From contig OX439004.1 of assembly GCA_949316495.1 (NCBI GenBank), forward strand, positions 4,171,185-4,235,184: a stretch of DNA of 64,000 bases, in the 5' to 3' direction. Both the position numbers and the translations under genes were made by a program. Positions 41,001 through 64,000 of the stretch are shown here, piece after piece; positions within the stretch are counted from its first letter, which is position 1; every line of letters begins with the position of its first letter. Source of the stretch: Amphiduros pacificus. Lineage: Eukaryota; Annelida; Polychaeta; Phyllodocida; Hesionidae. The notes beneath the pieces were generated by a model, which saw only the letters and a program-made list of their open reading frames with translations, was not told the origin of the DNA and did no database searches.

Positions 41001-43122
41001 CATTCCCGGCGAAGGTCATGCTGGGGTCGTGGATGTATGTGGTGTTGACCTTGGTGACCAATGACATTGACCTCAAGCTAGTCGTTCCAGAATGTAAGGC
41101 AACTCCAACCGCTGACCCGGAATCACAACCCCAAATCATGCTCATAGAAGATAAGTGAGTATAATTTATTCAGATTTAATGCATTTGGAATATTTTTTGG
41201 TTGTATAACCCCCAGATTCACTGGCTCATTGGGGCTGTTTTACCCCTAATTTCACTGGCTCACTGAGACTAAACCCAGCTAACAATTTTACGTTTTTTCT
41301 ACGTTGTGAGCACGTTGTGTTTTGGTGCTAATCACGTTGTAACATGACGTTGTATGGACGTAGATCTACGTTGTGAGCACGTTGTGAGCACGTTCTAAAC
41401 TGACATTATGTTTTAAACACGTTTTGATAAAACAATGTAAGCATATGTTCAGAATGTTACAAGCACATGGTGCTCAGCACGTGGCACTATATCTTTGGCC
41501 AAATCCAGTACCTCAGTTGGGATTGTCTCATCAGCAACCTTTTCTAGCATATCAGCTGGCATGTTATGCTGATTTGTTGACATTGTCTAAAATTATATGG
41601 CTATGTATTGCAGTAGATAATAACAATAAATTTCTCTCACAACAAAACACATGATCATTTATTTTTTAATATATTTCCGTCATTCAGAACAGCTATGTCT
41701 TATCCAATAAATTCACTGTAACTTTGAATTACCTAACAACTGAGCTGTTACAGGTTGCCATTTTCTGTGGTACTGCAGCCACCTATTGGTCAATCCAATC
41801 ACCACATTTCTTTTTTTTTTTTTTTAAAAACGTTGCAAGACAATGTGCTGACAACGTTGTCAGCACGTAGAAGCATAACGTTGTTATTAAGTCAGAACGT
41901 AGAAAGACAACTAAACCTTATTTATACGTGCTTACAGCGTTGTTTCTACGTTGTGTGTTACCTGGGAAATTTGTTGTATCACTCAATGCCTTCAATTTAT
42001 AGATGTCGCCAAGAGGACACGGTGAGATTTTACCCACTCAACGAGACAACGTTTGGCTTGAGTTTCCAAACCTTCCAGTTCAGGGAACCCGACCAAGATG
42101 AACTCTACGTTCACTGCCGGGCATACGTCTGTGAGAAGACCGAGCACACATCGCAATGCGACCGCTCGTGCATCGTGAATACGAACAATCGAAGACGCCG
42201 TGATGTCCCGGATATCAGCATATTGGATATCGAAAAAGGCCCTCTTGTCTTTTATAGTTTATCAAGGAATGATGGATCTAGCTTCTCCGTGAATCAGGAA
42301 GTGATCCGGGGTAAGTGTAAAGCATATTTTGTTTTGAGAAACTATTTTTGTAATCAGATATCATATATTTTCACATTGAAGACATTTCTTTCACAGAGAT
42401 AATGAATGACATACATTAAATTCACAACAATTTGATCTGCCTAAATAATCCCACATCTTTAAGATATGAGGAAAATTATTCTAATATGAGGCCAGAATAA
42501 AATTGGTCTGAAGCAACAACATTACGTTCACAGTATAGTCTGGATTTAGGGGTGTTTTGTATTATTTATATGTCATCTTAATTGATGATGAGGTCAGAGA
42601 ATGGAAGGGCCATTGATATATAATTCGTTAGCATTATAGAGATTTTGAAACAATTTCGATCAGCTTTCGGCCACAATATGTTCAATGTTTTCGCAGCTCG
42701 GCTCTCAATGTTACAAATTATTTTGCAATCTGCACACCTGTGAATGCATTCGCGCCTCTACCCTCTTAAATCTCCCACGTTGGCTCCGACCCAGAGATTA
42801 ATTCCCTATTTGGTATTTTTTATTGAAATAACACGTCTTGGTATGGACGATGCAAAATAGTTTCACTATAAATTTTAAGTATGATGATCAATCATATCTA
42901 ACTAACCGGTGAAAAGTATCCCTTAGTTTTGATAAACAATGTTCTTCGTGCATGATTCTGTTCAGATACGTAATAAAAAATATATGTAATAAAAACTAAT
43001 TGATTGAATGCAATTTGTTTGTGTGTTCAGATAATTTGTCGGCCTCAGCGAGGATTACAGAGGGCAGCACCGTCATTCTCAGCATTATCGTCTGCTTCCT
43101 CACATCCCACCTGCTGCAGTGA
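23042..43122 (+). CDS. SRCR-SRCR-ZP domain membrane-anchored glycoprotein, gene 1 (10 exons, 602 aa)
   Basis: Exons: 23042-23102, 36109-36250, 36702-36955, 37709-37874, 38338-38534, 39343-39536, 40473-40693, 40981-41154, 42003-42310, 43031-43122. All junctions are GT-AG and in phase. Residues 1-21 are a signal peptide ([20 protein letters not shown]). SRCR 1 (about 27-125) has six cysteines and is split over two exons, as in group A domains; a Thr/Pro-rich linker follows (126-153); SRCR 2 covers 159-264; the ZP domain covers about 278-530 with ten cysteines. NNRRRRDV gives a furin-type site cut after residue 536, the usual ZP release site, followed by a hydrophobic C-terminal helix (585-601) and essentially no cytoplasmic tail. 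By family it is secreted or shed and polymerises through ZP. The link of exon 1 across a 13-kb intron rests on phase and on the same design in gene 2; a nearer signal exon is not excluded. Confidence 0.87.
24165..24800. repeat. 35-bp minisatellite, about 18 copies
   Basis: Copies of a 35-bp unit (CTTGACACTGGTAGCTTAGA then TTGATACCATCATAG) with few variants, in the first intron of gene 1. Two or three decayed units trail to about 24860. Confidence 0.95.
25885..26140. repeat. 78-bp tandem repeat, about 3 copies
   Basis: Markers GACAGTCTCCCATACTGG at 25940, 26018 and 26096 are 78 bp apart; the units also share GGGATGTTTAGGGTTAACCC. Located in the first intron of gene 1. Confidence 0.9.
26189..26357 (+). 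mobile_element. tRNA-derived SINE (candidate) with 11-bp target duplication
   Basis: TAGCTCAGTGGTGAG (from 26233) matches a pol III A box and GGTTTGATTCC a B box, in tRNA-like spacing. The anticodon arm does not fold properly and the acceptor ends do not pair, so this is a SINE head rather than a tRNA gene. TTTTTCAAAGG occurs on both sides (26189-26199 and 26347-26357), a likely target-site duplication. Confidence 0.6.
27906..28040. repeat. Dispersed repeat, copy 1
   Basis: About 130 bp (TCCATGTTGTT, CATTGAAA, ACCGGAAC, ACTCCTCT, AAGACTGGCA in order) resembles 39685-39800 with substitutions and small gaps. The element class is unknown. An inverted match between GAAGTGGGTTG at 27588 and CAACCCACTTC at 27907 hints that 27588-27918 may be one unit, but this is weak. 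Confidence 0.5.
28041..32160. other. Part of gene 1 first intron without recognised features
   Basis: AT-rich; short open frames such as 28101-28340 (plus) are hydrophobic but lack any recognisable domain or homologue here. Small direct duplications occur (for example TAATTCACCTTA near 29690-29740). Confidence 0.45.
32160..34130. repeat. 52-bp minisatellite, about 38 copies
   Basis: Unit of 52 bp containing CAGGGCCATGATACACTGTG and TAAGTACCTTGATCCCACAC, with scattered variants and one internal 18-bp partial duplication at about 33640. Lies in the first intron of gene 1. Confidence 0.96.
35007..35897. mobile_element. TTAA-flanked MITE-like element (883 bp)
   Basis: TTAA at 35007-35010 and 35894-35897 brackets inverted ends GGTATTTGGATACCCTGG and, on the other strand, GGTATTTGGATACTCTGG (one mismatch in 18). 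No transposase frame inside. TTAA targets fit piggyBac or Kolobok-type non-autonomous elements. In the first intron of gene 1, about 200 bp upstream of exon 2. Confidence 0.72.
36333..36585. repeat. 59-66-bp repeat, 4 copies, with C-runs and CA runs
   Basis: TATATTGGCCTAGTACAGAA recurs at 36362, 36421, 36481 and 36547, separated by C6-C10 and CACACA stretches. Located in intron 2 of gene 1. Confidence 0.9.
37887..37968 (+). mobile_element. SINE 3' fragment in gene 1 intron 4
   Basis: GCTTTGAGTGCCCACGAGAC core plus an (AAATC)n and poly-A tail, same family as 4611-4692 (minus) and 57560-57806. It begins about 12 bp after the exon 4 splice donor. Confidence 0.6.
38521..38640. repeat. 34-bp repeat, 3 copies, carrying the exon 5 splice donor of gene 1
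   Basis: GGAACCTGTAGGTAGGTAC occurs at the exon 5 end and twice more at 34-bp spacing (GTAGGTAGGT at 38531, 38565, 38599). The first copy holds the real junction: the coding bases end in GTAG at 38534, followed by GTAGGT. The copies therefore duplicate the last coding bases and the donor. Confidence 0.92.
38640..39000. repeat. 30-bp minisatellite, about 11 copies
   Basis: Unit containing TGCCTGGAAGGTGCACCAAT and CTCCTGTAAT; it follows directly on the 34-bp donor-carrying array in intron 5 of gene 1. The 30-bp length makes spurious open frames on both strands. Confidence 0.93.
39685..39805. repeat. Dispersed repeat, copy 2
   Basis: Related to 27906-28040: TCCATGTTGTT, a C-run, CATTGAAA, TTCACCGGAAC, ACTCCTCT, AAGACTGGCAAGGGG in the same order. 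It is in gene 1 intron 6. Confidence 0.5.
41274..41966. mobile_element. Candidate MITE with CCCAG ends and ACGTTGT-rich subterminal repeats
   Basis: Ends CCCAGCTAACA and, on the other strand, CCCAGGTAACA are inverted repeats; both ends are dense in ACGTTGT, GTGAGCACGTT and ACGTAG motifs in both orientations. No transposase frame is visible. It lies in gene 1 intron 8 and ends about 36 bp before the exon 9 acceptor. No clear target duplication was seen. Confidence 0.5.
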
Positions 43123-45398
<2,276 letters not shown>

Positions 45399-48372
45399 AT
45401 GTTTACATGCATCAATATGAGAACAGATGATTCTTTATGAACATATTTTTTATCTTATACAGAATGTACCTTGATAAACATTAATTAAAAGTGAAAAATC
45501 ACAATTCCAGTAACATGTATAAGGTGAATTAATATATGTATGCGGGATGCTTCGTTTCTGCTCTGTCTCCACTCTTGGTCTGAGGGTGCCACTATTCACT
45601 TACATGGAAATGAAGGTGATTTATCAAATTGCCTTGAAAATATGGCCGCCATTACGCACAACGTATTTGTTAAAATCCATGTCGCCCTCTCTGTGTTAAT
45701 GGGAAATATGAGAGAAAAAATATCCAAATTTGAATGATTTTTATCGATATATTACACAAATTGTTTGAGTGAATGCACTGACACCGATAGGAGCAACACA
45801 CAGGTTAAAGTGATTTATTAGAAATGCAATGAGCACGTTGGTGAAGAAAAAATGAAGATTTGAACTGAATGAAACAGTATGAAAAACAAATAAGAACTAT
45901 ATGCATGCTGAAATAAAACAGTCAATGTGAATGCTGGTATAATCGAAAAATTATATGTGAATGCTTTACAAAGCAGTATGAACATGAAATCTGAAACTAT
46001 GATCTGTTTGGTAATGAATTAGTGTTATTTACAACAACAAAAAACTATTAAAAAAGTGCTATACAGAATATACCAGTATTTTAAAGTGACAAGTATTCAA
46101 TAAGATATTTGACCATCTATACACGTCTTCTAATGTATGGTGCTATAACCCATCCATACAAAATACAAGATCATTAGCAAAGTGTGCATGTATTAGCTGA
46201 CTAACATTAAGAAACAGGTGCTAAGAGATCTATGCACTCAACAGCTGGCTAATTCTAAGCTAAGCATCTATACCATTCCTTGAATATATTGAATGCTCAC
46301 TCCAACATCAAAGGTGCAATTAATCCATCGTATTGCTTCTGTTTTACAACAACAATTTTACAACTGTTTTGATGAAAATACATTTTTGGATAAGCTCCAC
46401 GTTTTACAGCATGATTGTTGTATTGATATATTGATTATAAAACAAACCCGAGATAGAGATAATTAGTATGACAGTGGATTATACTGTCATGCCCATTACT
46501 AGAGTCCACCCCCTCAATGTGTCCGCTTGAGCTTCTGTTAAAATAAAATCAAAATACAATTGTCATTTTCCACATTTATAAAAATATATTTAAAGTGATT
46601 AATAAAACATGTTTTTATTTTTAAATAATGTTTCTTTAATAGAGTTTATGAGGATTACATTTTTATCCTAATATTAAGGTCTGATGACCTATATTCAGCA
46701 GCTGCTACTGGACCTAGTTTTGTGGACCTTTATTTGGCAGGTCTTTGTGGCATTTGTTTCGTGAGGCACAGTCTATAGTGTATAGTGTATACATAATAAT
46801 AAAAAAAACTTTATTGACACCAATGTTTGTCTGTTTTGTATGACATGACCTGTTTTTTCCCAAAAGAAAAAATATCAAACTTCCTTCAAAGTATATTCTT
46901 TGATATGGGTTAAAATGTTGAATGGATTATGGACAAGTATTTGTGTTCATTTGTGATAGTGATTATTTGAAAGCATTACAAACTACGGCCATAGGTTGGT
47001 TGAAATATGCTTCAAAACTCTGAAGGCCTTAACATGTAAAGAATTAACATTACTAACGTTGTCCAATGACCCATGCTTAAGTATTTTCCAACCATACATA
47101 AAATATTACAAGATTATCAAGATTGCAAAATCATACAACTTTGAAACTTTGCCTTGAAAAGTACAACTGATTTCCCCTTTTCAATATATGAATAAGAAAT
47201 GTGAATGAAACCTAGAAAAACCGAATTTCTGTTATTTGGGATTTTTATTTATTTCTTTTGCAATATTTGTCCATTATTGGAGGGATCTTAATAGGTGGGA
47301 GATTAACATTTTCAACTATATTCTAATAATGCTCCTATTCTTGAATGAATGTACCCCTGGCACAAAATATTTTTTTTTAAAGAAATCAAATAACTATAAT
47401 ATAACCTTTCCAACTGATCACCATTGATATTTAAGAATAAGAATAAGAATAAGAAGGGTATTTATTTTGCAATCTAACGATTGAAGAATTACAATAGTGC
47501 ACAAATACTACACATATACTACAAGGTTAAATTAAGTTAAGTACAAATTAATACAGTGGTTACAATTAAAATACAGTACAAAATAATACAGTAGTTACAA
47601 TTAAAATACAAAATGGACAAATAACCAGAAATGAAATATGCTAGTCAAAGTTATCTTGCAGTTTGCTTAGGGCATACACTACAAAACTACCATGTGTCCG
47701 GTCAACCCTAGTCTTTGGTAACTCATAGCTATGCTGTGACCTGAGCTCATAGCTTGGTGGGACAGTTTCTGGCAGTAAGTGGTGAAGTTTGTGGGCAGGG
47801 TGCATCATTTTTTCAAAGTATTTTTTACATAGATATTCTCTGCGGTCCCTTAGACTGTCTATGTTCCCCACAAACAGGGCATCTTCATAATCTAACTCTG
47901 GATACATTATCCTCAGTGCTCTTTTTTGTATGAGTTCCAGGCTATCTGTCAGGCCTTGGGTGAGACCTGGGTGCCACACCTGGCAAGCGTATTCCAGTAG
48001 TGATCTGATGTGTGAGGTGTAGACCTTCATTAAGTGGTCTGGCGGGGCCCTACACCTCCGGAGAACTGTCAGAAAGTGTAAACGTTGACTGGCTTTTTTT
48101 GTAATTACTTCAATGTGACTGTCCCACTTGAGGTCCTTTGATACAGTAACTCCTAGAAGCTTGGCTGTGTCAACATTTGCTATTGTGTCATTCCCTAAGT
48201 GTAATGGCTCCAATATAGGGGGTATAGCTGAGAAGCAAATTAGCATTTCTTTTGTCTTTGTAGGGTTTATTTGAGAGTCATTGTCATCTGTCCAGCTCTC
48301 AAGACTGTTCATTGCAACTTGCATTTGACTTCCTTCTTCTGCAGTTTTATGACCAATTTCTGCTACAGAAGT
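45399..48372. repeat. 2,975-bp tandem duplication, copy 1
   Basis: Every landmark here reappears exactly 2,975 bp downstream (45540 and 48515, 47236 and 50211, 47641 and 50616). I see only about three base differences by eye, two near 45535-45553 and one near 46453. The duplicated segment holds AT-rich intergenic DNA plus the 3' part of a LINE on the minus strand. The copy boundary near 48373 cuts the LINE reading frame. Confidence 0.95.
47430..48372 (-). mobile_element. 3' fragment of Jockey/CR1-type LINE (copy cut by the duplication)
   Basis: Minus-strand frame 47641-48390 encodes the C-terminal part of a LINE reverse transcriptase (thumb and tail region, for example LLGVTVSKDLKWDSHI), the same sequence as in the longer copy downstream. 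It ends at the 3' side in (TTCTTA)n-type repeats near 47432-47456. It stops at the duplication breakpoint; residues read beyond 48373 come from the adjoining copy, not from the element. Confidence 0.9.
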
Positions 48373-51347
48373 AATGTTTACATGCATCAATATGAGAACA
48401 GATGATTCTTTATGAACATATTTTTTATCTTATACAGAATGTACCTTGATAAACATTAATTAAAAGTGAAAAATCACAATTCCAGTAACATGTATAAGGT
48501 GAATTAATATGTGTATGCGGGATGCTTCTTTTCTGCTCTGTCTCCACTCTTGGTCTGAGGGTGCCACTATTCACTTACATGGAAATGAAGGTGATTTATC
48601 AAATTGCCTTGAAAATATGGCCGCCATTACGCACAACGTATTTGTTAAAATCCATGTCGCCCTCTCTGTGTTAATGGGAAATATGAGAGAAAAAATATCC
48701 AAATTTGAATGATTTTTATCGATATATTACACAAATTGTTTGAGTGAATGCACTGACACCGATAGGAGCAACACACAGGTTAAAGTGATTTATTAGAAAT
48801 GCAATGAGCACGTTGGTGAAGAAAAAATGAAGATTTGAACTGAATGAAACAGTATGAAAAACAAATAAGAACTATATGCATGCTGAAATAAAACAGTCAA
48901 TGTGAATGCTGGTATAATCGAAAAATTATATGTGAATGCTTTACAAAGCAGTATGAACATGAAATCTGAAACTATGATCTGTTTGGTAATGAATTAGTGT
49001 TATTTACAACAACAAAAAACTATTAAAAAAGTGCTATACAGAATATACCAGTATTTTAAAGTGACAAGTATTCAATAAGATATTTGACCATCTATACACG
49101 TCTTCTAATGTATGGTGCTATAACCCATCCATACAAAATACAAGATCATTAGCAAAGTGTGCATGTATTAGCTGACTAACATTAAGAAACAGGTGCTAAG
49201 AGATCTATGCACTCAACAGCTGGCTAATTCTAAGCTAAGCATCTATACCATTCCTTGAATATATTGAATGCTCACTCCAACATCAAAGGTGCAATTAATC
49301 CATCGTATTGCTTCTGTTTTACAACAACAATTTTACAACTGTTTTGATGAAAATACATTTTTGGATAAGCTCCACGTTTTACAGCATGATTGTTGTATTG
49401 ATATATTGATTATAAAACAAACCCGAGATACAGATAATTAGTATGACAGTGGATTATACTGTCATGCCCATTACTAGAGTCCACCCCCTCAATGTGTCCG
49501 CTTGAGCTTCTGTTAAAATAAAATCAAAATACAATTGTCATTTTCCACATTTATAAAAATATATTTAAAGTGATTAATAAAACATGTTTTTATTTTTAAA
49601 TAATGTTTCTTTAATAGAGTTTATGAGGATTACATTTTTATCCTAATATTAAGGTCTGATGACCTATATTCAGCAGCTGCTACTGGACCTAGTTTTGTGG
49701 ACCTTTATTTGGCAGGTCTTTGTGGCATTTGTTTCGTGAGGCACAGTCTATAGTGTATAGTGTATACATAATAATAAAAAAAACTTTATTGACACCAATG
49801 TTTGTCTGTTTTGTATGACATGACCTGTTTTTTCCCAAAAGAAAAAATATCAAACTTCCTTCAAAGTATATTCTTTGATATGGGTTAAAATGTTGAATGG
49901 ATTATGGACAAGTATTTGTGTTCATTTGTGATAGTGATTATTTGAAAGCATTACAAACTACGGCCATAGGTTGGTTGAAATATGCTTCAAAACTCTGAAG
50001 GCCTTAACATGTAAAGAATTAACATTACTAACGTTGTCCAATGACCCATGCTTAAGTATTTTCCAACCATACATAAAATATTACAAGATTATCAAGATTG
50101 CAAAATCATACAACTTTGAAACTTTGCCTTGAAAAGTACAACTGATTTCCCCTTTTCAATATATGAATAAGAAATGTGAATGAAACCTAGAAAAACCGAA
50201 TTTCTGTTATTTGGGATTTTTATTTATTTCTTTTGCAATATTTGTCCATTATTGGAGGGATCTTAATAGGTGGGAGATTAACATTTTCAACTATATTCTA
50301 ATAATGCTCCTATTCTTGAATGAATGTACCCCTGGCACAAAATATTTTTTTTTAAAGAAATCAAATAACTATAATATAACCTTTCCAACTGATCACCATT
50401 GATATTTAAGAATAAGAATAAGAATAAGAAGGGTATTTATTTTGCAATCTAACGATTGAAGAATTACAATAGTGCACAAATACTACACATATACTACAAG
50501 GTTAAATTAAGTTAAGTACAAATTAATACAGTGGTTACAATTAAAATACAGTACAAAATAATACAGTAGTTACAATTAAAATACAAAATGGACAAATAAC
50601 CAGAAATGAAATATGCTAGTCAAAGTTATCTTGCAGTTTGCTTAGGGCATACACTACAAAACTACCATGTGTCCGGTCAACCCTAGTCTTTGGTAACTCA
50701 TAGCTATGCTGTGACCTGAGCTCATAGCTTGGTGGGACAGTTTCTGGCAGTAAGTGGTGAAGTTTGTGGGCAGGGTGCATCATTTTTTCAAAGTATTTTT
50801 TACATAGATATTCTCTGCGGTCCCTTAGACTGTCTATGTTCCCCACAAACAGGGCATCTTCATAATCTAACTCTGGATACATTATCCTCAGTGCTCTTTT
50901 TTGTATGAGTTCCAGGCTATCTGTCAGGCCTTGGGTGAGACCTGGGTGCCACACCTGGCAAGCGTATTCCAGTAGTGATCTGATGTGTGAGGTGTAGACC
51001 TTCATTAAGTGGTCTGGCGGGGCCCTACACCTCCGGAGAACTGTCAGAAAGTGTAAACGTTGACTGGCTTTTTTTGTAATTACTTCAATGTGACTGTCCC
51101 ACTTGAGGTCCTTTGATACAGTAACTCCTAGAAGCTTGGCTGTGTCAACATTTGCTATTGTGTCATTCCCTAAGTGTAATGGCTCCAATATAGGGGGTAT
51201 AGCTGAGAAGCAAATTAGCATTTCTTTTGTCTTTGTAGGGTTTATTTGAGAGTCATTGTCATCTGTCCAGCTCTCAAGACTGTTCATTGCAACTTGCATT
51301 TGACTTCCTTCTTCTGCAGTTTTATGACCAATTTCTGCTACAGAAGT
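48373..51347. repeat. 2,975-bp tandem duplication, copy 2
   Basis: Direct partner of 45399-48372. Its right end (CAGAAGT at 51341-51347) runs on without break into the rest of the LINE, so this copy has the original junction on that side and copy 1 carries the new one. Confidence 0.95.
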
Positions 51348-52130
51348 GTCGTCTACAAACTTAATCCCTTCACAGGGCTGATCAAACTGCAGGTCATTGA
51401 TCATGACTAGAAACAGCAGAGGTCCTAATTTGGTCCCTTGGGGAACCCCACCATTGACAGTCACCCATTCAGACAATACATCACCCAGCTTCACTCTCTG
51501 TTGGCGACTGTGCAAAAAAGATGATATCCACTCGCATAAAAAGGCGGGTACATCAAGATCACTGAGTTTCTTTACAACAATATTGTGATTAATCAGGTCG
51601 AATGCCTTGCGAAAGTCGACCAAGACAATTCTCACATAGGTCCCTAGATTATCCGTGGCTGTGTAGGCTTTATGCATTAAGTAGACCAGTGCATCTACCG
51701 TAGATGATCCGGGGAGTGCCCCAAACTGGTTCCAATGTAACTTAGGTCTCACAATTTCAAGTATCCATTTGCAAACAAAACCTTCTGCTAGCTTTGACAG
51801 GTTTGGTGTCAGGCTTATAGGGCGTAGATCAGTTTGTATAGCCTTTGGTGGGTTAACTTTTGGGATGGAGCATACATTGGCTGATTTCCACAGCACTGGT
51901 ACATGTCTTTGTCTGAGTGATGAGTTAATGATGGCTGCAACTGGACCAGAGAGAATGGTGCAGAAATCCCGTAAAATCCAGTTAGGAATATTGTCTGGTC
52001 CAACAGCTTTATTGATATTCATGTGGCCCATTGCCCACTCAACTTTCTCCTTGCTTACAATATAGTCACTGGGGATATCAATATCATCATGGCTGTGGTG
52101 GATGGCTAATGGGATAATTATAACTAGAGC
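50405..52130 (-). mobile_element. 5'-truncated non-LTR retrotransposon (Jockey/CR1-type LINE)
   Basis: The minus-strand frame from about 52130 down to 50616 encodes a reverse transcriptase: KAVGPDNIPNWILR, DLRPISLTPNLSKLAEGFV, PGSSTVDALVYLMH, VLVDFRKAFDLINH, NGGVPQGTKLGPLLFLVMIN and the catalytic KFVDDTS, in the order of LINE palm and fingers motifs. FVDD replaces the common F/YADD. From the first ATG (52031) it is 471 residues. No endonuclease domain is present, so the 5' half is missing. The 3' end has short TTCTTA repeats (50409-50431) as tail. The 5' break abuts a tandem array at about 52140. The intact frame implies recent insertion. Confidence 0.92.
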
Positions 52131-52144
52131 TAGCAGCTAATGAT

Positions 52145-52441
52145 TGGTTGGTGTCAGTAGCTGGTCAGTAGCTTGTCAGTAGCTGGTCAGTAGCTTGTCA
52201 GTAGCTGGTCAGTAGCTTGTCAGTAGCTTGCCCGTTGCCAGTCAGTAGCTGGTCAGTAGCTGGTCAGTAGCCGGTCAGTAGCTTGTCCGTTGCCAGTCAG
52301 TACACGGTCAGTAGCTGGTTAGTAGCCGTTCAATAACTGGTCAGTAACTGGTCAGTATCTGGACCAATAACTGGTCAGTAACTGGTCAGTAACCGGTCAG
52401 TAACTGGTAACAGTAATTGGTAACAGTAACTGGTCAGTAGT
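52145..52441. repeat. 10-11-bp repeat (GGTCAGTAGCT), about 28 copies
   Basis: Degenerate tandem copies of GGTCAGTAGCT, GGTCAGTAACT and similar. Adjoins the 5' truncation point of the LINE. Confidence 0.93.
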
Positions 52442-52979
52442 CGAGATAATAATATCTCAGCCGGGCATTTCTCCGCAGGATGTTTGAAATAATTGTTGAT
52501 AAATCACAAACAGAAATATTGAGCAGAGTGATTGGAGCAGGACTATGGCTTCCCACCTGAGGTAAACATGGCTTGCCAATTACTGCTGAGGACACTGAGT
52601 ATTATGTGCCAGGCCTTTTCTGCTGACGTGCTGTGCACCCATCCCGGGGTTTCTCCTCTCAGAGGTAGACTCACAGGACAAGGAAGGGTGGGGGGTTTAA
52701 CCCCTGGTGCCGGACCCCTGGGGCTGGACCCCCAGGCAGAGCTTACACTGCATATATCACAATGAGCTATGTGCCGGCATCCACAAACACTTTCGCTGGA
52801 GTACCGGGCAGGTTACCTCAGTCCCAGAAGCTAAACCTCTGCCTCTCAACCAAGCAAAGGGAAAAGCTGGATTGTAGGTCAAATAACAGCCACTCAGAGC
52901 GTACCGAGCTTGACGCAGAGAACTGGGGAGCTATGACATTGCTGACCTGAAGACAACTTGAAGAATATCCGGTATAATC
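52442..52979 (+). other. Region upstream of SRCR-ZP gene 2
   Basis: Slightly GC-richer than flanking DNA, with no recognisable coding domain; likely promoter and 5' UTR of gene 2. Small plus-strand frames at 52532-52765 and 52762-52950 match nothing I know. Confidence 0.4.
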
Positions 52980-62973
<9,994 letters not shown>

Positions 62974-63700
62974 GATGGTCAATATCGTCAATATCACCCC
63001 AACCATTTTAATATTGAATCAGAGTGAGAATGAGAGATGTGATGAGGTGTGAATGGCTGGGTACCGAGCCTCTGACAGACTGCTCACACTACAGAGACTG
63101 CAACATAAGACTGGCAATAATAATGACAACATAGATTATCAACACTCTTGTAAGAATATAAAAATTTAATTTGAAGTTTCTGACTTGGAATAATAGGTGG
63201 GCTGAAAAAGTTGCATGTCAAATGATTCAATGGAAGGTACTATGTTTATGTAATTTCAAAAATATTAGAACAGAAGAAAAAAAACTTTTCATCTGTAATT
63301 CATAATTCACGTCTAATATTCATATTTTATTGATCTGTTGTTGTCATGAAAAATCAAATGGGATGATTTCATGAAACCAGTATAAAAGTGGTATGAAACT
63401 GACATGAAACTGGTATGAAACCGGTATGAAACTGGTGTGAAACTGGTATGAAACCGGTATGAAACCAGTATGAAACCAGTATGAAATTGATATGAAACCA
63501 ATATGAAACTGGTATGAAACCAGTATAAAAACAGTGTGAAACCAGTATGAAAGTGGTATGACATGAATTACATTCTCGCCACCATAAGAGTGATGGTTTA
63601 GTTTTCTTCCCTTGTATCACGTGACTCAGACCCAGACTGTTATACATCATACAATCATCACGACACCACACACTGAGAGTAGCCCACTTATCAGTTCGAA
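62974..63700. other. 3' flank of gene 2 with an 11-bp repeat
   Basis: Follows the gene 2 stop codon; presumably 3' UTR. At 63369-63560 there are about 17 degenerate copies of TATGAAACCAG/TATGAAACTGG. No gene recognised. Confidence 0.6.
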
Positions 63701-63891
63701 CCAAACATCTACCTGGTCACGTATGATCAAACGATGTCACGCACGACAGTCACGTGACCATATTTTAACACACAAGGGCATACGTGACAAAATATTGCCA
63801 TGCAACAGTTGTGCTTGATGAGATAGTGTCGTACAATTAACAAGCGTGACCTTATTCGTTCACGATTATCCGTGACCAAAGAGATGTTTGG
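63701..63891. mobile_element. Short MITE-like element with TGGTCACG-type inverted ends, copy 2
   Basis: The left end CCAAACATCTACCTGGTCAC and, on the other strand, CCAAACATCTCTTTGGTCAC form long inverted repeats. The internal TTGTGCTTGA and the 165-bp core between TGGTCA ends match the copy at 5666-5862. No coding capacity. Confidence 0.65.
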
Positions 63892-64000
63892 ATACAAATA
63901 TTTATAATGTGAGGGAGCATGATAACATACCGTAATTATTAAGGTGTCATTTACATTTACATTTACTGTAATATATCTGAGATCATATCTGATATAAATA
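63892..64000. other. AT-rich end of window
   Basis: Nothing recognised. Confidence 0.4.

Noticed and set aside
47641-48390. Independent second LINE insertion
   Set aside because: It is the same insertion copied by the 2,975-bp tandem duplication, since flanks on its 3' side are identical as well.

Overview
The window is animal nuclear DNA: AT-rich, intron-rich, and unusually full of tandem arrays and short transposons. Three complete multi-exon genes can be assembled from canonical GT-AG junctions with consistent phases. The organism cannot be named from sequence alone. The low GC, the wealth of minisatellites, and SRCR plus ZP proteins occurring as tandem paralogues suggest a marine invertebrate, perhaps a mollusc. 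That is inference with low confidence.

Minus strand, about 1.7-11.2 kb: a 15-exon SLC5 (SGLT-type) sodium/solute cotransporter of 639 residues that looks intact. Its introns hold three large tandem arrays (units of 41, 18 and 44 bp), a TTAA-flanked MITE nested in one of them, a second MITE-like element and a SINE fragment. Upstream lies a 4.15 kb array of a 27-bp unit with 810-bp higher-order repeats.

16-23 kb: mostly AT-rich non-coding DNA with a G-quadruplex motif and, at 22.1-22.2 kb, a promoter-like cluster (NRF1-like site, perfect RFX X-box, free splice donor).

Plus strand, 23.0-43.1 kb and 53.0-63.0 kb: two tandem paralogous genes (602 and 631 residues), each with 10 exons encoding signal peptide, SRCR, Thr/Pro-rich linker, SRCR, ZP domain, furin site and a C-terminal hydrophobic segment. 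Four of the ten exons have identical lengths in both genes and all intron phases match, so they arose by duplication. Family knowledge suggests secreted or membrane-released polymerising glycoproteins (DMBT1-like architecture), possibly mucosal, immune or egg-coat proteins. The first intron of gene 1 is about 13 kb and holds several arrays and a MITE.

Between the two genes, a 2,975-bp segment is duplicated head to tail with only about three differences seen by eye. It contains the 3' part of a 5'-truncated Jockey/CR1-type LINE.

The most striking pattern is that three separate minisatellites each start exactly on an exon-intron junction of these genes and have multiplied the splice site itself: one acceptor and two donors. 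I see no virus-like element, CRISPR array or rRNA gene.
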